Of a DNA stretch of 64,000 bases, positions 34,832 to 46,799 are shown one piece after another (position 1 is the first letter of the stretch; each line of letters starts with the position of its first letter). The position numbers were made by a program, and so were the translations under genes. Under the pieces are notes generated by a model, which was given only the letters and a program-made list of their open reading frames with translations, did no database searches and was not told the origin of the DNA. This stretch comes from Stromatinia cepivora (taxonomy: Eukaryota > Ascomycota > Leotiomycetes > Helotiales > Sclerotiniaceae). The DNA lies in assembly GCA_014898415.1 (NCBI GenBank), contig RCTD01000009.1:868001-932000 (forward strand). The letters are read 5' to 3'.

Positions 34832-36732
34832 CTACGCTCTTGCCACATATCTAAAAACCACATCCTGTGGCCTATTTACCTGCAACGTCAATTTCGGCGA
34901 ACTATCCTCCAAAATCTCCATCAACCTCCTCCTCGCATCCTCTTCCGTCTCCCCATCTCGTCTCACAATTTCCACTTTCCACTTCCGAAAAATTTCGTAC
35001 AGCACACCCACAAATTCTACTTGTGACATTTTCATACCGGGACAATAGCGCGGTCCGTGAGACCAGGCGAGAAATGTGCCTTTAGCAGGCTCACGAAAAG
35101 TTTCTTTTTCTGAAGATGGAGATGATTCGAGCCAGCGTGAGGGTCGGAAATCTAGAGAATCTGAACCCCATATTGAAGGTAAAGTGTGGATTACGGTGGT
35201 GTTTAGGTGGACTTCTGTTTCAGGGGCAAAGTTGATATTTTTGATGGTTTGTGGCTGAGGTGTCTTGCGGGCTATTGTAGGGACCAGTGTATAGAGACGC
35301 AGAGTTTCGTACTATTTCGGATGCCATCTGAGTCAACTTTTGATATCGAGAGTGTTTGGATTGAAAGAGTGATGATGAACTTGGAGAGATTGATACATAC
35401 CATTATTGCCAAAGAGCGTGTAAGAAGAGGAAAAGTGGTTGAATAATCAGAGTCGGGGTACAATTCTTGGACTTTGTCGATCTCGGTCACGATCCAATCT
35501 TGCCATTTTGGTTGGAGTGCTAAGCACATAATAGAGTATGAGAGCGTATTTGCAGTTGTGTCAAAACCTGGTAGTAAGTCAGAACCAGGTCGTAAAAGGC
35601 ATAGAATGCTGCGGATCTAATTCAAATAATATATCTGTAAAAGAGCAACGAGTAGAGACGCTCACCTCCAATCGACATAGCGAACAAATTTCCGGTTATA
35701 TCTTGCTCACTCAAGTATGTTGAGGTCTTTGAGGGTAAGGACTTTGTATGCTGATCAGTAATCTTCACCAAAGAAGTTAGGAGGGAATTGCGAGAACTCG
35801 GTGAACGCCTTTCTTCGGCTATACTTTGGTTCAGGTGAAGCGGAAATTCTTTTTTCGCAATACCGATCTTCTTGATATAGTTTGGCATGAACGATAAAGT
35901 AAGGTACTCCGTAGGTATGAAGACGGTAGCAAATAGGTTGTCTACTATAGTCAAGACAGAGGACATAAATGTGGTTTGAAACCCTTCTGCGGGTGTTTTC
36001 GCACTCACAGCTTCTCCCCATGATCGATGAGTACCGAAGCAAACAAATCCAATCACATTAATAGTAATGGTCCTCAAGCCTTCGAATGTAACATTCTTCG
36101 AGCTTAACTCATTACTCATGGATGGCTTTGACAATGCGGAAATCATATCTTGAGTCTGTGTTAAAGATTCATTCCAAACTTCTTTCGTAATCCGCTCATT
36201 CAGAGCAGGCGCTACAATTCTTCGATGTCGTTGCCAATCTTCTTTATCGCTTGCACTGATATTAGGCCCAAAAACATCCATTATTTCTACACCCAAGTCA
36301 GCTCATGTATCTGTACGAGAAATATTGGGAGAGGCCCCCACGAAGAGCAATTTCATTTTTCACAAAATCTTTTCGTCTTGTTAAAACCTGCTCAGCTACT
36401 TCAGGGTCTCCAACAAAGATCGTGTTCTTTCCAGGCGAAACAAGAATGAACGAAGTTCCCCATTTTTCATGGACAGAATACTTGCAATAGTGCTCCCACG
36501 CTGGAATAGTGATCTTAATCCGATTGAATATAAACTGAGGTAAATACTTTTCGAAAGTGGAATAATGGACAATTGTGCAGGTTATAAGCCATAGGGGATT
36601 TGCTGAACCCCATACACCGAATCTGATAGGCAGTCCAGATTTCTTCGCATCAAGATAATTGCGTGGAAGAGCAGATAGATACCATATTGAGAAAGATAGA
36701 ACCACCAACAGCGAGGTCAGAAGAACCCCCAT
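34832..36732 (-). CDS. Cytochrome P450 monooxygenase
   Basis: Four exons: 36732-36342, 36286-35666, 35567-35401 and 35311-34832, giving 552 residues. The N-terminus is a hydrophobic anchor (MGVLLTSLLVVLSFSIWYLS), so the enzyme should sit in the ER membrane. Motifs appear in order: WQRHRRIVAPAL (C-helix), GGFDTTANTLSY (I-helix oxygen site, rebuilt across intron 35568-35665), YETLRLY (ExxR, rebuilt across intron 35312-35400), FRPSRW (PERF-like), and the heme loop WSHGPRYCPGMKM with the Cys ligand. The usual Phe at the start of the heme loop is Trp. The first intron (36287-36341) uses a GTGGGG donor, the weakest junction in the model. No biosynthetic partners flank it, so the substrate cannot be proposed. 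Confidence 0.92.
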
Positions 36733-39700
36733 TTTGTAATATGTTTCTTGAATATTGTGACACTTGACATTGTCAGATTCTGGATGGCAATTTATATCAT
36801 ATGTCGCTTAACGAACATCAATTCCAGCATGACTTTACTGTGTTGGCACTCGCCTGCATAGATTTGCATGCAGGTACTTTTCAGGGCCTTAAAATCCGGT
36901 TGAGCTCCGATAAATGTATTTGGCCCCTATAGTTAAACATCTGAAGAAATGGCCGTGAAGAATCGAAGATTCGATTGCGGACGAAATCCCTGATACGGAT
37001 AGTCGTTTACAGGGTCGGTTGGGTAAAGTACGGATAAACACAACAAATGCATGAACCAACCAATCAATATTTTGGATCCGAGCCACCGACATCAACAACC
37101 CTTCATCGCTTACAATTCCGACATCATTTACCACATACAAAGGGAAGAGAAAGAAAATCCCCCTTCACTTTTGTACTCAGTGTGCGCCGACGGCGCCTTC
37201 TTTTATGTTCAGCAGGCGGAAGAACATTCGGCCAACAGCGCATCAGATTCCTCGGGAGATGAAAACTACCAAAATTCGATCAAAAATGTATACGTCACGG
37301 TTGGGAGATATGACTTCATAACCGGAAGAGGTTATAGACAGACATCAAAATCCAAGTGCCAGTAACGCAACTCAAATGGTTTTCTCCAAAAAAGATTCCA
37401 AAAATATCAATACCTCTCCCATTCTCCACCCACTCCCGCAAACGGTGTAAAGACGGCAGTATAACTCCTATATTAAAGCATAATTTCCCAAATCCAAGCT
37501 GGAAACCTTTTATCCACACAAGCTAGTAGTCGCGCAATTATGGCTTTTATCCATGCCGATGTGTGATATCTCCCGAACTATGTAAATAAATGCAGAGCGA
37601 GCATTTATTTTACCTCATGCTGAAAATCGTCTGGAGCCCTCATACATACCATACCATACGTCCCGTCCCCCAAATGTCAACTCTCATCCATACTCACAAC
37701 ATTGGATGGATGAGTAGGTCGAGAATAGTCTGAAATTTCGGTATTCACGAATCGAAAACCTTGGAATACGAGTCGCTCGGGGTGTACTGTTAATTCAGCA
37801 TCATGGCTTGAACTGCTGTGCAAGGTCAAACTCACACCACAAGTGTTGTTCCATCGGAAAGTTTGAAATTGTCTTTTTGTGCTAGATTCGTATTTGTCAG
37901 CGAGAACTAATACGAAAATCAAACGTTAAGTTGCGGAATGTTATTGTACTACATCACCAAATTCCCTATATCTTCAGTGAGTAGATCTTACGTCCTTTTT
38001 GCACGTCATAAAATTGGTTGCGATTGGCCCTTAATGGTGGATATTAATTGGGTGGTGCAATGCTCACTTCGATATTCTCTCCACCACGGATTGTGTAAAA
38101 AGATCCTTGGTGAAGATTTCAAATAGCGAGCTTCATTAGCCCAAGCCTTATTTTGAAGGAACCCGAAGAGCAATTGAAATAGTTTAGACAGTCTCAAAAA
38201 TAAGTGAGGAAACGGAGCGCAATACCGGCGGCAAAGAATGCTGTGGCGTCGAACACTTGATCACAATTAGGTATACACAGTAATCATGGCATCACACGAT
38301 AGACCAGAAGAAGAACATTTATTGATGGAGCCCTGGCTATCACATGTGCATGCGGCGGAAGAAAAAAGTGTCTTCGATTTCTCCTTGTCATTGAACCAAC
38401 TATGGAACATTTCCAAATATAAGTAGATCGTAAACAACAGTTTGCAGTGTGGAGTCGAAATTGCAGTCACATAGCATCGCATCAGCTTTGTGCAAGCATA
38501 CAAATATCAGGCAAATATGAGATACATATGGTATAAGTCCATCCACTTCATCGAACACAACAGACAATTAAATTGGATCAGTTGGCCAGGGACAAGATGT
38601 GTTTAAGATGTGGATGAAAAGTGGCCGGCGGCGGAACAACGCAATCTCGCATACCGACAACACCATTTCCAATAATAAAATCCCACCGGGGATTTGACTT
38701 AGCCCCGTCGCAGGCTAGACTTTTGCCTCCTTGTAAGTTGGGCTACTTCTTGATTCTCTTTTTAATTCGAGGTTGGAGATGGTGTTTCTGCGGCTTATGT
38801 GGATGTGCTAGCGAGGTGAGGTGAAGTCTGGTAGGTGAAGTCATATTTGAGATATAAGGGTACGACTTCTCGACTGTTCAACTTCATGGCCGTGAGAATT
38901 CGATGAGTAATGACTGCTATCCTTGTCCCGATACGAATACAAACTTTCTTATCCGTATGGCGATGATGATTATCACTATCCAGCTATCCATCCTATGTGG
39001 CTCAGGCAAGGATCTTGTTTGCCCGATAGAGGAATGTGTATTTATGTCATTTTAAATTTGAGTGTGATTGGAATAGGTCATGTTGGGTGCAAAGCCTACC
39101 ATTTGGATACAGTCATTCTGTGGCTATGATTACAGCTTTTTTTCCACCTAGTCTCGCCAGCTTACATACTTACGGCGAACTTTGCTAGGCAGATCAAAAA
39201 ATGGACTAACTTTTGCATGACAGAAGAAAGGATGCGAATGCCCTCAATTATCAATATCAAGAGTCAAATACTGGAAGTTCCTGTCAGCTTAGGAGTTCGA
39301 TGCGACATGTATGTATCAGAATCGAGTTCTCATGGGAGATAAACTTAAAGTCTTGACCCCTGATTGAAGTGCCCTGTATCATGCATGTATAAGGCTGAAA
39401 CCTTCTTCGCATCCCGTCTGATACTGCTCAGACCATGTTGCATCGCAAATAAGTGCTAAAGACAAATGTGATGACTGTTGAGACAGCTTAGGTGGATTAA
39501 AGACCTAGCGAGCTTATATAATATAATCCTTACATAATCATCTTCTCCGAAACTCTCCGCTCTTTTTTGAAAAACCCTCAATAAAATCAAACGGAGTCTT
39601 CGGGCTCGCATTTGTCCGTCAAAAGATGATTTTCTCTTTCGCCCGTTGCTTTGGCCGAGAGTGAAATCCGTCAATTCACAGTCACCTTTTTCTCTCGTCC

Positions 39701-40473
39701 CACAAGTAGGCATGACAAGGTAACAAGCTTCTCAAGCTTTTTGTCAGTTGCCACGTGCATATCAGATGTTTGCTCGGTGCATGGCGCAATTCGCGTTTGA
39801 AACTTTCCCCAACGTTTGAGCCATCCCTCCATACTCCAGAGTCAAAACTTTTAAAAAGTCAAAACTCTCCGCGTTAAATCAACATTGGTGGTTTTGGAGG
39901 TGGAGGATGAAACAAACAAACTACAGTATATCTTTTCAGTTAACCTGGCCTTCAGAAACAAAGTTGTTTATTTGATTAGTCTTGCGGCGGACCTTTCTAA
40001 CTTTCTCCGCGCCCACCAATGATCTTTAAATCCTTCTCAAAGTAACGGTAAACGGATTTCGGACAACAAAGTACTCGTAATGATGGCTAGTTGAAAATCT
40101 TCATTTGTCGGATTCACGGAGTCAACCATGCCCCGATCCGTAATCACGCCGGATAAAAATTGACGTAAGCAGCTTGGAAGCCCAGGATATCCTGTGCACT
40201 GTTGCTTCGAAGTTTGTTCTCGTGGTAAGAGTTTTCTGACCGTTTGAAAATTTAAGCTACGGTGAACTAGGTCTCATTCCACGGAGGGGAGTGGGTTCCA
40301 TGTTCCACCCTGATAGACCGTGAGTCCAAATATCTTTATGTAGTATTTGTATATGTACTAGGGGATTCCGCCAGAATGGTTCATTCAGAAAAGCTTAATC
40401 ACTTCCTTGTCACATCGAAGTTTCTATAATATATTACAAGTCTTTATACCAAGAGAAAGATCACATCATACCA
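36733..40473. other. Gene-poor region, 3.7 kb
   Basis: No gene is supported. The longest frames (37051-37365, 104 codons; 39456-39713 minus, 85 codons) have no recognisable motif. The 37051 frame has acceptable codon use near its end (SVCADGAFFYVQQ) and could be an orphan, but nothing confirms it. The region must contain the P450 promoter at its left end. Confidence 0.4.
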
Positions 40474-40479
40474 TTGGCA

Positions 40480-41050
40480 ATGGGAAACATAAGTTCCCAT
40501 CATCACCACCATGGGTCAAGGACAGACTCTGGACTTTCAAGCAATACAACATCCACCTCATGCTCACCAATATTCCGCTCACGATCAACTCGAGCTCCTT
40601 CCACACCGCGAAAATTCCTTGGTCGTCGTACGCACTCCTTAAACGCTTCACATAAAGTCCGAGATCAGAGCAACCAAGAGCTAGAACCGAAACCTCCGAT
40701 TAGGATTGGATATCCTTATTACGAGGAGGTTACGATGTTAGCGGAGAAGGACGAGAAGAGGCATAAGAGACATAGTTTGAGACGGTCCATGAAATCTTCG
40801 TGATTGGAGTGATTAGTGGGAGGTTGAACTTTCCGAACTGGTTACCGGGTAGCATTACTGGATTGATGAAGAAGACGGTGATGAAGAAGATGGTGATGAA
40901 GAAGATGGTGATGAAGAAGACGTCGATGAAGTTGATGACGAAAACTATAAGAAGATGGTTCGGAATACTGGACGATATATTGATACCCAAGTCATTTTGC
41001 ATTTATTCGGCGTCCAATATATCGATGGGGCTTGGGGCACGAAACATTAA
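40480..41050 (+). CDS. Possible small two-part gene: MGNISS basic ORF and acidic DEEDG repeat ORF
   Basis: A frame starts at ATG 40480 with MGNISSHHHHHGSR, a good N-myristoylation context, continues through Ser/Arg-rich sequence and GYPYYEEV, and stops at 40803. From 40853 a different frame is open to TAA 41050 and encodes four DEEDG-type units, then VDEVDDENYKKMVRNTG and YIDTQVILHLFGVQYIDGAW. The acidic frame has no ATG of its own before its repeats and is preceded by GGGTAG, which could be an acceptor. Joining GAG (40727) to CAT (40853) would be in phase but needs an atypical GTTACG donor. Either one two-exon orphan gene or two chance frames; no homolog is recognised. Confidence 0.3.
40863..40928. 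repeat. 15-bp tandem repeat (GATGAAGAAGAYGGT), four units
   Basis: Four nearly identical 15-base units with only C/T third-position differences between the first three. In one frame they encode DEEDG units, in another MKKTV/MKKMV. The synonymous nature of the changes favours the acidic frame as coding. Confidence 0.85.
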
Positions 41051-41238
41051 CATTAAGTTATATACTCTATGTAATCCTACAAATTCGAGATTATGAAACA
41101 ACAATGCGACCGAAGCCAGTCCAACTTCTCCAAGAACGTGATATTCACCTCTAATTATGAACATCTAAGATAATAACCACTGCACACCCTCAACCAAATC
41201 CCGCACACCAAGTCAAATTGAATCCTTGGGAATTATGT

Positions 41239-42618
41239 TCAAGCAACCGCTGTCCACGGTCCAAGAACACCCCAAGGACCAACAGGGACTTGCAGTATAG
41301 CCAACAGTGCATCAGCAACCATAGTCCCCATCTCCTTAATAGCCCTAGGATTAAGAGTAGTCATGACATTGCTTGTAGTGCACCCCGATTTCGCAGAAAC
41401 ACCATTGAATCTATCGATCAGAAAGAGAAACGCATCACCGGCGCCAGTGATTGCTTCAGAACCATGTTCCCCAAGCATATCTCGAACATATTCAATGTTG
41501 GCTCCCTGAGAGCAGAGCTTGTTGACAACGGAGTCCGTGTCTCCAATTACTGAAACCTCATCTTGAATGGCTTTGTATAGGAATATCGGCATCTTGGGGG
41601 TCCCATATACACCCATTTGCCCAGTAATGTCCAAAATCTCCTTTGGATAACCGGTGAGGAAAGAGGTTATCTCTTGGTCTAAATACGAGCTTATGTCTTG
41701 ATTCAGATAGGTTGATGTATTGTTGGAGAAGCATTGAGTTGATGCTTTGTAGAAACCAGAAGCCTTTGATGGTAAGACATGTTTATGGACAAACTCTTTG
41801 AACTTCGGGTAAGCATTCGTGAGGCCGATGATTCCAGCGGGAATCAAACCGCTGAAAAAACTTTTGTTGGTGGATAGTAACACGGATGTGACGTTCGGCA
41901 CGAGACCACCCAGGGCAGCTCCCTTAAAGCTAAGCTCTGGTGCGTAGGAAGGTTGAAGCTCTGCTGCCCATTCAGAAGCCAAAGATCCTCCGGAGTAACC
42001 CCACATTTGATACTCGGCTTGGGGTGAAATGCTAGTCAAATCCTCAGACGACAGAGCTGCACGAACTGAATCGAGAGTCGCCCTACCGGCTTGTACGCCG
42101 GATGTGAAAGCAGCTTTAGGGCCCTCGTAATCGGGAAGGTTAACTATCCAACCTTGATCGAGAGCAGCGATGACGAGCAGAGTCTCAGTACCACCAATAC
42201 CTCCATTATTTGAATCGGACACTAATTGTATTGTGTAAGATGGTGCGCAGTTAGCCCATGCAGCATCTGTTGCAGATTGAAATGAAAGCACTCTTGATAC
42301 ATTTGCATTATTTGGCACAATGATCGTGGTAACCGCTGCTGAGGCGTTACCCAAGCTATCCGTCGTTCTATAGAGAAGTTGACATGCGGCCTTGGCTTGG
42401 AATGGCACAGCACCCGCGGATAAAAGAGCATCTATCGATCTGTTGCGTAAGATTGTTCCAGGCCGAGAATCCTCGAGGCCTGTTGGTGGCACATAAAAGG
42501 GGTCATTTGTGGGAGGTATTGGAAGCGCACGCTGCACAAGTTGATCATTGACTGGGAATGCAAGTGTAGTAGCAACCCAAAGGAAGATGGATCCAGCAGC
42601 CGCCGTGAGATACCTCAT
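41239..42618 (-). CDS. Secretory lipase (LIP family)
   Basis: A single exon. The ATG at 42618 is preferred because it places a clean signal peptide (MRYLTAAAGSIFLWVATTLA) at the N-terminus; an ATG 11 codons upstream (42651) also exists. The protein of 459 residues is an alpha/beta hydrolase of the fungal secretory-lipase family (Pfam LIP, as in Candida LIP genes). It shows the YRTTDSLGNASAAVTTIIVP opening strand, NLPDYEGPKAAF, the nucleophile elbow GYSGGS, an acid candidate in AIQDEVSVIGDTD, and a His candidate in GEHGSEAITGAGDAFLFL. Several NxT/S sites fit secretion. It probably hydrolyses triacylglycerols or other esters outside the cell. Regulation cannot be read from the sequence. Confidence 0.9.
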   Translation of the reverse strand: MRYLTAAAGSIFLWVATTLAFPVNDQLVQRALPIPPTNDPFYVPPTGLEDSRPGTILRNRSIDALLSAGAVPFQAKAACQLLYRTTDSLGNASAAVTTIIVPNNANVSRVLSFQSATDAAWANCAPSYTIQLVSDSNNGGIGGTETLLVIAALDQGWIVNLPDYEGPKAAFTSGVQAGRATLDSVRAALSSEDLTSISPQAEYQMWGYSGGSLASEWAAELQPSYAPELSFKGAALGGLVPNVTSVLLSTNKSFFSGLIPAGIIGLTNAYPKFKEFVHKHVLPSKASGFYKASTQCFSNNTSTYLNQDISSYLDQEITSFLTGYPKEILDITGQMGVYGTPKMPIFLYKAIQDEVSVIGDTDSVVNKLCSQGANIEYVRDMLGEHGSEAITGAGDAFLFLIDRFNGVSAKSGCTTSNVMTTLNPRAIKEMGTMVADALLAILQVPVGPWGVLGPWTAVA

Positions 42619-42651
42619 GTTGGCAGGTTGCACACAAGGAATGCGCTTCAA

Positions 42652-44259
42652 ACGATGGGTACAGCTATGACAGCAAGTGGAAGAAAGGGGAAGAGTGACA
42701 GTGATGGGAGTTTGTAATACAAGATGAAGAACATATCGGTGTTATTTGAGAATTTCATACTTAAGCTAGGCTGTCGCTACCATATAACTAGATATGCGAG
42801 GATCTACTATATCTACAAGATGTACTTCTTGTATTTGATGTGCGCGGACCGTGCAGGTGTTACCATAAGTAGATCGCACTTTGACCGGGCAGAAGGCTTC
42901 TCATTTGTGAGCAATTGTCATTGTGCTGGGGAGTCGATCTAGAACCTTGGGCAAATATAAAATTTCAAGGAAAATGCAATTGGCGAGAGGTTTATGATGT
43001 GGGCATTGAAAGGTACTGTGTAGATCTGCACTCAACGGACAATTCCCGGTCACGTGTATTTATAGAAGGTAAACGGCGTGAAAATTCAGTACTGCTGAAC
43101 CGGAATGGCTTAAACTTACATTTAGTGCGACAAATGACCATGATGATCGAAGTCGATGGCATCTGGATTAGAATTAGAACCTTCTTTCTAGCTCACGCCA
43201 ATGAGACCAAAGAAAACCTGCATTGTACACACGATGGCCTTGAATATCCACAAACTGAGCGTGATTAGATGACACCACCTTAATGCTTGAATGTCCAAAC
43301 TTTCCAATATGGCCTCATACATTCCGGAAGAGGAGCGAGTGTCATTCCATTGCCCAGGTTGGATTTGGTTATTAAAGCATTGTAATTGCAGGCGAGGCAC
43401 TACTGACCTCCCTTCAGTGTTCTATGCTGGTATGCGTTGTCCAAAACGACCTCGTCGGAAGGGGTCGGACCGTACGAAGGGACGTCCGATACACTCCACC
43501 GTTGTGCTGTTCTGTAATTTAACCAAGAAAATTTTTAGGAAGCCATACTAAAAGTTTAGAGCCGAATGTGCCTTGATTTCGTCTCTACTACTCACTGGTA
43601 TATTTCAACCCTTAAAAGAAATTATGACAATAGGGAAAATAGAGACATTTAGAGAGGCAATGAACTAGCTATTTCCAATGATTAAACTTCAAGGAAGACC
43701 TTTGAATACCTAGGTGATCAGAATAGTTTCGCTTGAATCTAATGAAAACCGATTGATTTTATCAAAATTATCAAATGAAAGTAGGATAAGTTTTAGATCA
43801 TTTTGTGAATAACGTACCTACACTAAAAGTTGCTTACAGAAATTAACTATCCCTCAATTGGGTTTATCTTTTCTAAAGACAGACTCTTTCAAATGGGGAA
43901 GGAGATATGTAGTTAATTTATTGCATCTCTAAATGTCTCTACTCTAATATATGGTCACAATAATTACTACCGATCACGATGTTGCCATGCACGGCTCAAT
44001 CATCTCACTTGGTTTCTGGATGTAGATCACCAAGGAAATCAATACTACGCAGATTCGATAACTCCTCACTGAAAATGGTAGGTGAATATCTCGTTTCCTA
44101 TCTTCCTATCCTTCTCTCGGCGATTAGTGTTCACCAAAAGGCTCGTCCCCATCCACTCAGTACTTTAGAAAATCACCTCTACCACACTTCACTTATATAC
44201 CCTTTTCTCTTCGTTTTAACTTTTAGATTTTGTTAAGCCCCCAACTCCCGCCATCGTCC
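42652..44259. other. Intergenic region, 1.6 kb
   Basis: Upstream region of the leftward lipase gene and, at its right end, of the broken FAD oxidoreductase. A 117-codon frame at 42915-43268 has no recognisable motif. Nothing else stands out. Confidence 0.45.
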
Positions 44260-45748
44260 ATGCTTCATCATGCTATATAAATTCATTTATCTGCTCTTAT
44301 CGCTAGCGTCTGTTGCCCTATTTGCCAACAAATCCAAGACAATATCACTGGCGGTGTCTATCTTCCCCTGGATTTGACGCTTAATTTCGCATCTGGAGTC
44401 GAACATTGGATGACATCAAGCACTCAAACCCCTGAATGCACGGTAAAAGTCGCCAGTGATGAGAATGTCTACTGTCTTGAGAATTATTACAGCCAATCGA
44501 GAACCATTCGCCGTCAAGTCGGGGGGCTATGCAAGCAATCCTAGATACTCTAGTACCACTGGTGTCCACATCTCGCTAGCAAACTTGACCCAAGTCACGC
44601 TTTCTGAGGATAAAAGCACAGTGGTTTTAGGAACCGGAAACGTAGGTTGTTCCCGTCTTCTCGAAATGCTCCGCTTATTCATCAAGTATTGACACAATTG
44701 GTAGATCTGGGCTGATGTTTTCTCGACGCTCGACGGAACGGCTGTTAACGTTGTGGGCGGGCGTGTCTTTGGACCTGGTGTCGGTGGCTTCACTCTTCGA
44801 GGGAGTTATTCCTGGCTAACGGATCAATACGGTCTGACCTGTGACACAGTTGTCTCCTACAACCCTGTTCTCCCAAATAGCACCATAACCACTGTTAATT
44901 CCACGGATCCTAACCTCTTCTTCGCCCTTAAAGGTGGTCTAAATCGATTCGGGATTGTCACGAGTATTGTTCTCAAAACGGTTCCACAGATGCCCATGGT
45001 CTATGGTGGTTTTATCGTATACGGAGTTGACGCAATCCCCGATCTCATTACCGCCACTAATAAATTCCAAAACGAGAATACAGATCCCAAAGCCCAAGTC
45101 ATACTCACCATCAACAATGGTCTAATTCAAGGTGCCATCCTTATTATGTTCTACGATGGCCCCAGTCGACCTGCAGCTTTTGATCCATACAACAACGTCA
45201 GCAGCCTCCCAATCATATCTAGTGTCAAAACATAACCCCTCGCATCACTTGCCAAAGTCACTCCATTCAATCTCTAAGCTGGGCACAGGGGCTCTTTTCA
45301 TACCATGATGACTACTGGTCTAACACAGGGGTTCATGGAAGCAGTTCATAACGAATCTGTCTTTTATGGAGCAATTGCTCTTCTTCATGTTGGAGCGTTC
45401 CTCAATTACGAGATTGAGCCATTCCTCGACTATGGAAAATACGCCACAGAGTCCGTTTTCCCACACGCAAAATCCCCAATACCATTAAACGTCTATTTCG
45501 CGTGGACACTGCCATCGGAAGATGTATATTGGAGAGGTCTTCTGCAGCAGACTATCTCCCATCTCACTGACGTAGCTAAAAGTGAGGGAATCTATTCCGA
45601 GTATTTGTATGTACATCCAAACTATGCTTTGGGTACTTATAATGGTAACCAAATCTATGGACCAACAAATGCAGCGAGGTTGAGAAAGATCCGAGAGAGG
45701 TATGATTCAGATGGAATAATGTTGCTTACTGGAGGATTTGATATCTAA
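44260..45748 (+). pseudogene. Broken BBE-like FAD-linked oxidoreductase
   Basis: Remains of a secreted berberine-bridge-type FAD oxidoreductase of about 470 residues. The reading runs MLHHAI, stop (TAA 44278-44280), IHLSALIASVCC (signal-peptide-like), then SGVEHWMTSSTQTPEC. A frameshift near 44465-44472 leads to TVLRIITANREPFAVKSGGY, the FAD PP-loop region. A 63-nt intron (44642-44704) follows, then NVVGGRVFGPGVGGFTLRGS and DQYGLTCDTVV. The frame meets TAA at 45233-45235 and again near 45272-45274, then continues through GAIALLHVG to a normal end (YGPTNAARLRKIRERYDSDG). Three nonsense codons plus one frameshift make it non-functional as read. The usual GGFTLGGGYS loop reads GGFTLRGSYS. The family is clear; the ancestral substrate is unknown. 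Confidence 0.85.
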
Positions 45749-46799
45749 GGGTATTGGTAGGGCTTGGGGCCTTGAGGTCTTGGGTTGGCTCTTTGTGCGT
45801 GGTTTTGTGGATTGGTGGGATGATATGAGGGCGGCTCAATGCACCAGGTATCTGTGGAAGGGGGGAGGGGGGAACGTCAGAGTGGTCGCCTAAAAGAGCA
45901 ATTTGGAAACATATATTGTTGGATACAACAATATTCGTTTTCATTAGTTTGGAGGATAATCTTGAAATGATTATTAAAACAGTGATATAAAAAGTTGAAT
46001 CGATAGGCATGAATTGACAGCGTATCTTAAAAATTGACTGTCGATTCGCAGTCCTGGGATTTGATGATTGGCAATGATGAATATGTTGTGTTAGACTGAC
46101 AATATGGACTTGATAACACTTACCAGTTAACCTTGACTACATTTCGGAGATAATGGCGAAGCATCAAAGAATGAGTTCCTAGAATGCCTGAAGTTTTCGA
46201 AGATCATATAAATTCTTGTTAGGAATAGTATGACAAGTAGCATTCAGATCTGTTTCGTCGTGGCATACCGCCAAAACTCCAGTTCATAGTTTGGGTCATC
46301 TAAAGGCACAGGTACCAAGATGAATCAACTATTTCATTATATTCCAATTAGCTAAGCTTGACGAGTAACAGTGAGCTTATTATACGAACTTCAAGTTTAT
46401 ATTAAACTTTAATTTGGTAGCTCGCTTTTTTTTGGCCGGTTTTGTCCCACGAGAGAGAGAGAGAGCTGCAAGAGTAGGAATAATTACAATATATTCGATT
46501 ATTGATCAAATCATCGGTATACGACATCGAGAATACAATATAAATTTCGAGCTTGACATAGGTAGTTGGAATCACATTTCAAAATGTCCTCTATATTCTG
46601 ATTGTTGTAGCATTTTGTCCCACACCAAAATCAAGCTCCAACCCGCCAACCAATCAAAACAAAGCCCATCGTAATCCTTACCGAACAACCTCAAATTTCA
46701 ATTCCACTCCGAATCCACCCTAACACTCAATTATATCCCACACCACCACCACTCCACCTCTCCTCTTCATCCCAATACACCACACGACACACGCCCCCG
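45749..46799. promoter_or_regulatory. Intergenic region with Rieske gene promoter
   Basis: About 1 kb with no gene. The last 150 bases before 46800 are C- and A-rich and pyrimidine-biased (CACCACCACCACTCC), typical of a fungal housekeeping promoter/leader. A short GAGAGAGAGAGAG run lies at about 46453-46465. Confidence 0.45.

Noticed and set aside
37051..37365. 104-codon frame in the gene-poor region
   Set aside because: It has no motif, intron-linked extension or similarity that I recognise, so it is mentioned only in the region note.
44456..44692. 78-codon frame as an independent gene
   Set aside because: It is one segment of the frameshifted FAD oxidoreductase pseudogene.
34832..45748. 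Secondary-metabolite cluster around the P450, lipase and FAD oxidoreductase
   Set aside because: There is no polyketide, peptide or terpene synthase nearby, the genes are separated by kilobases of empty sequence, and one of them is broken.
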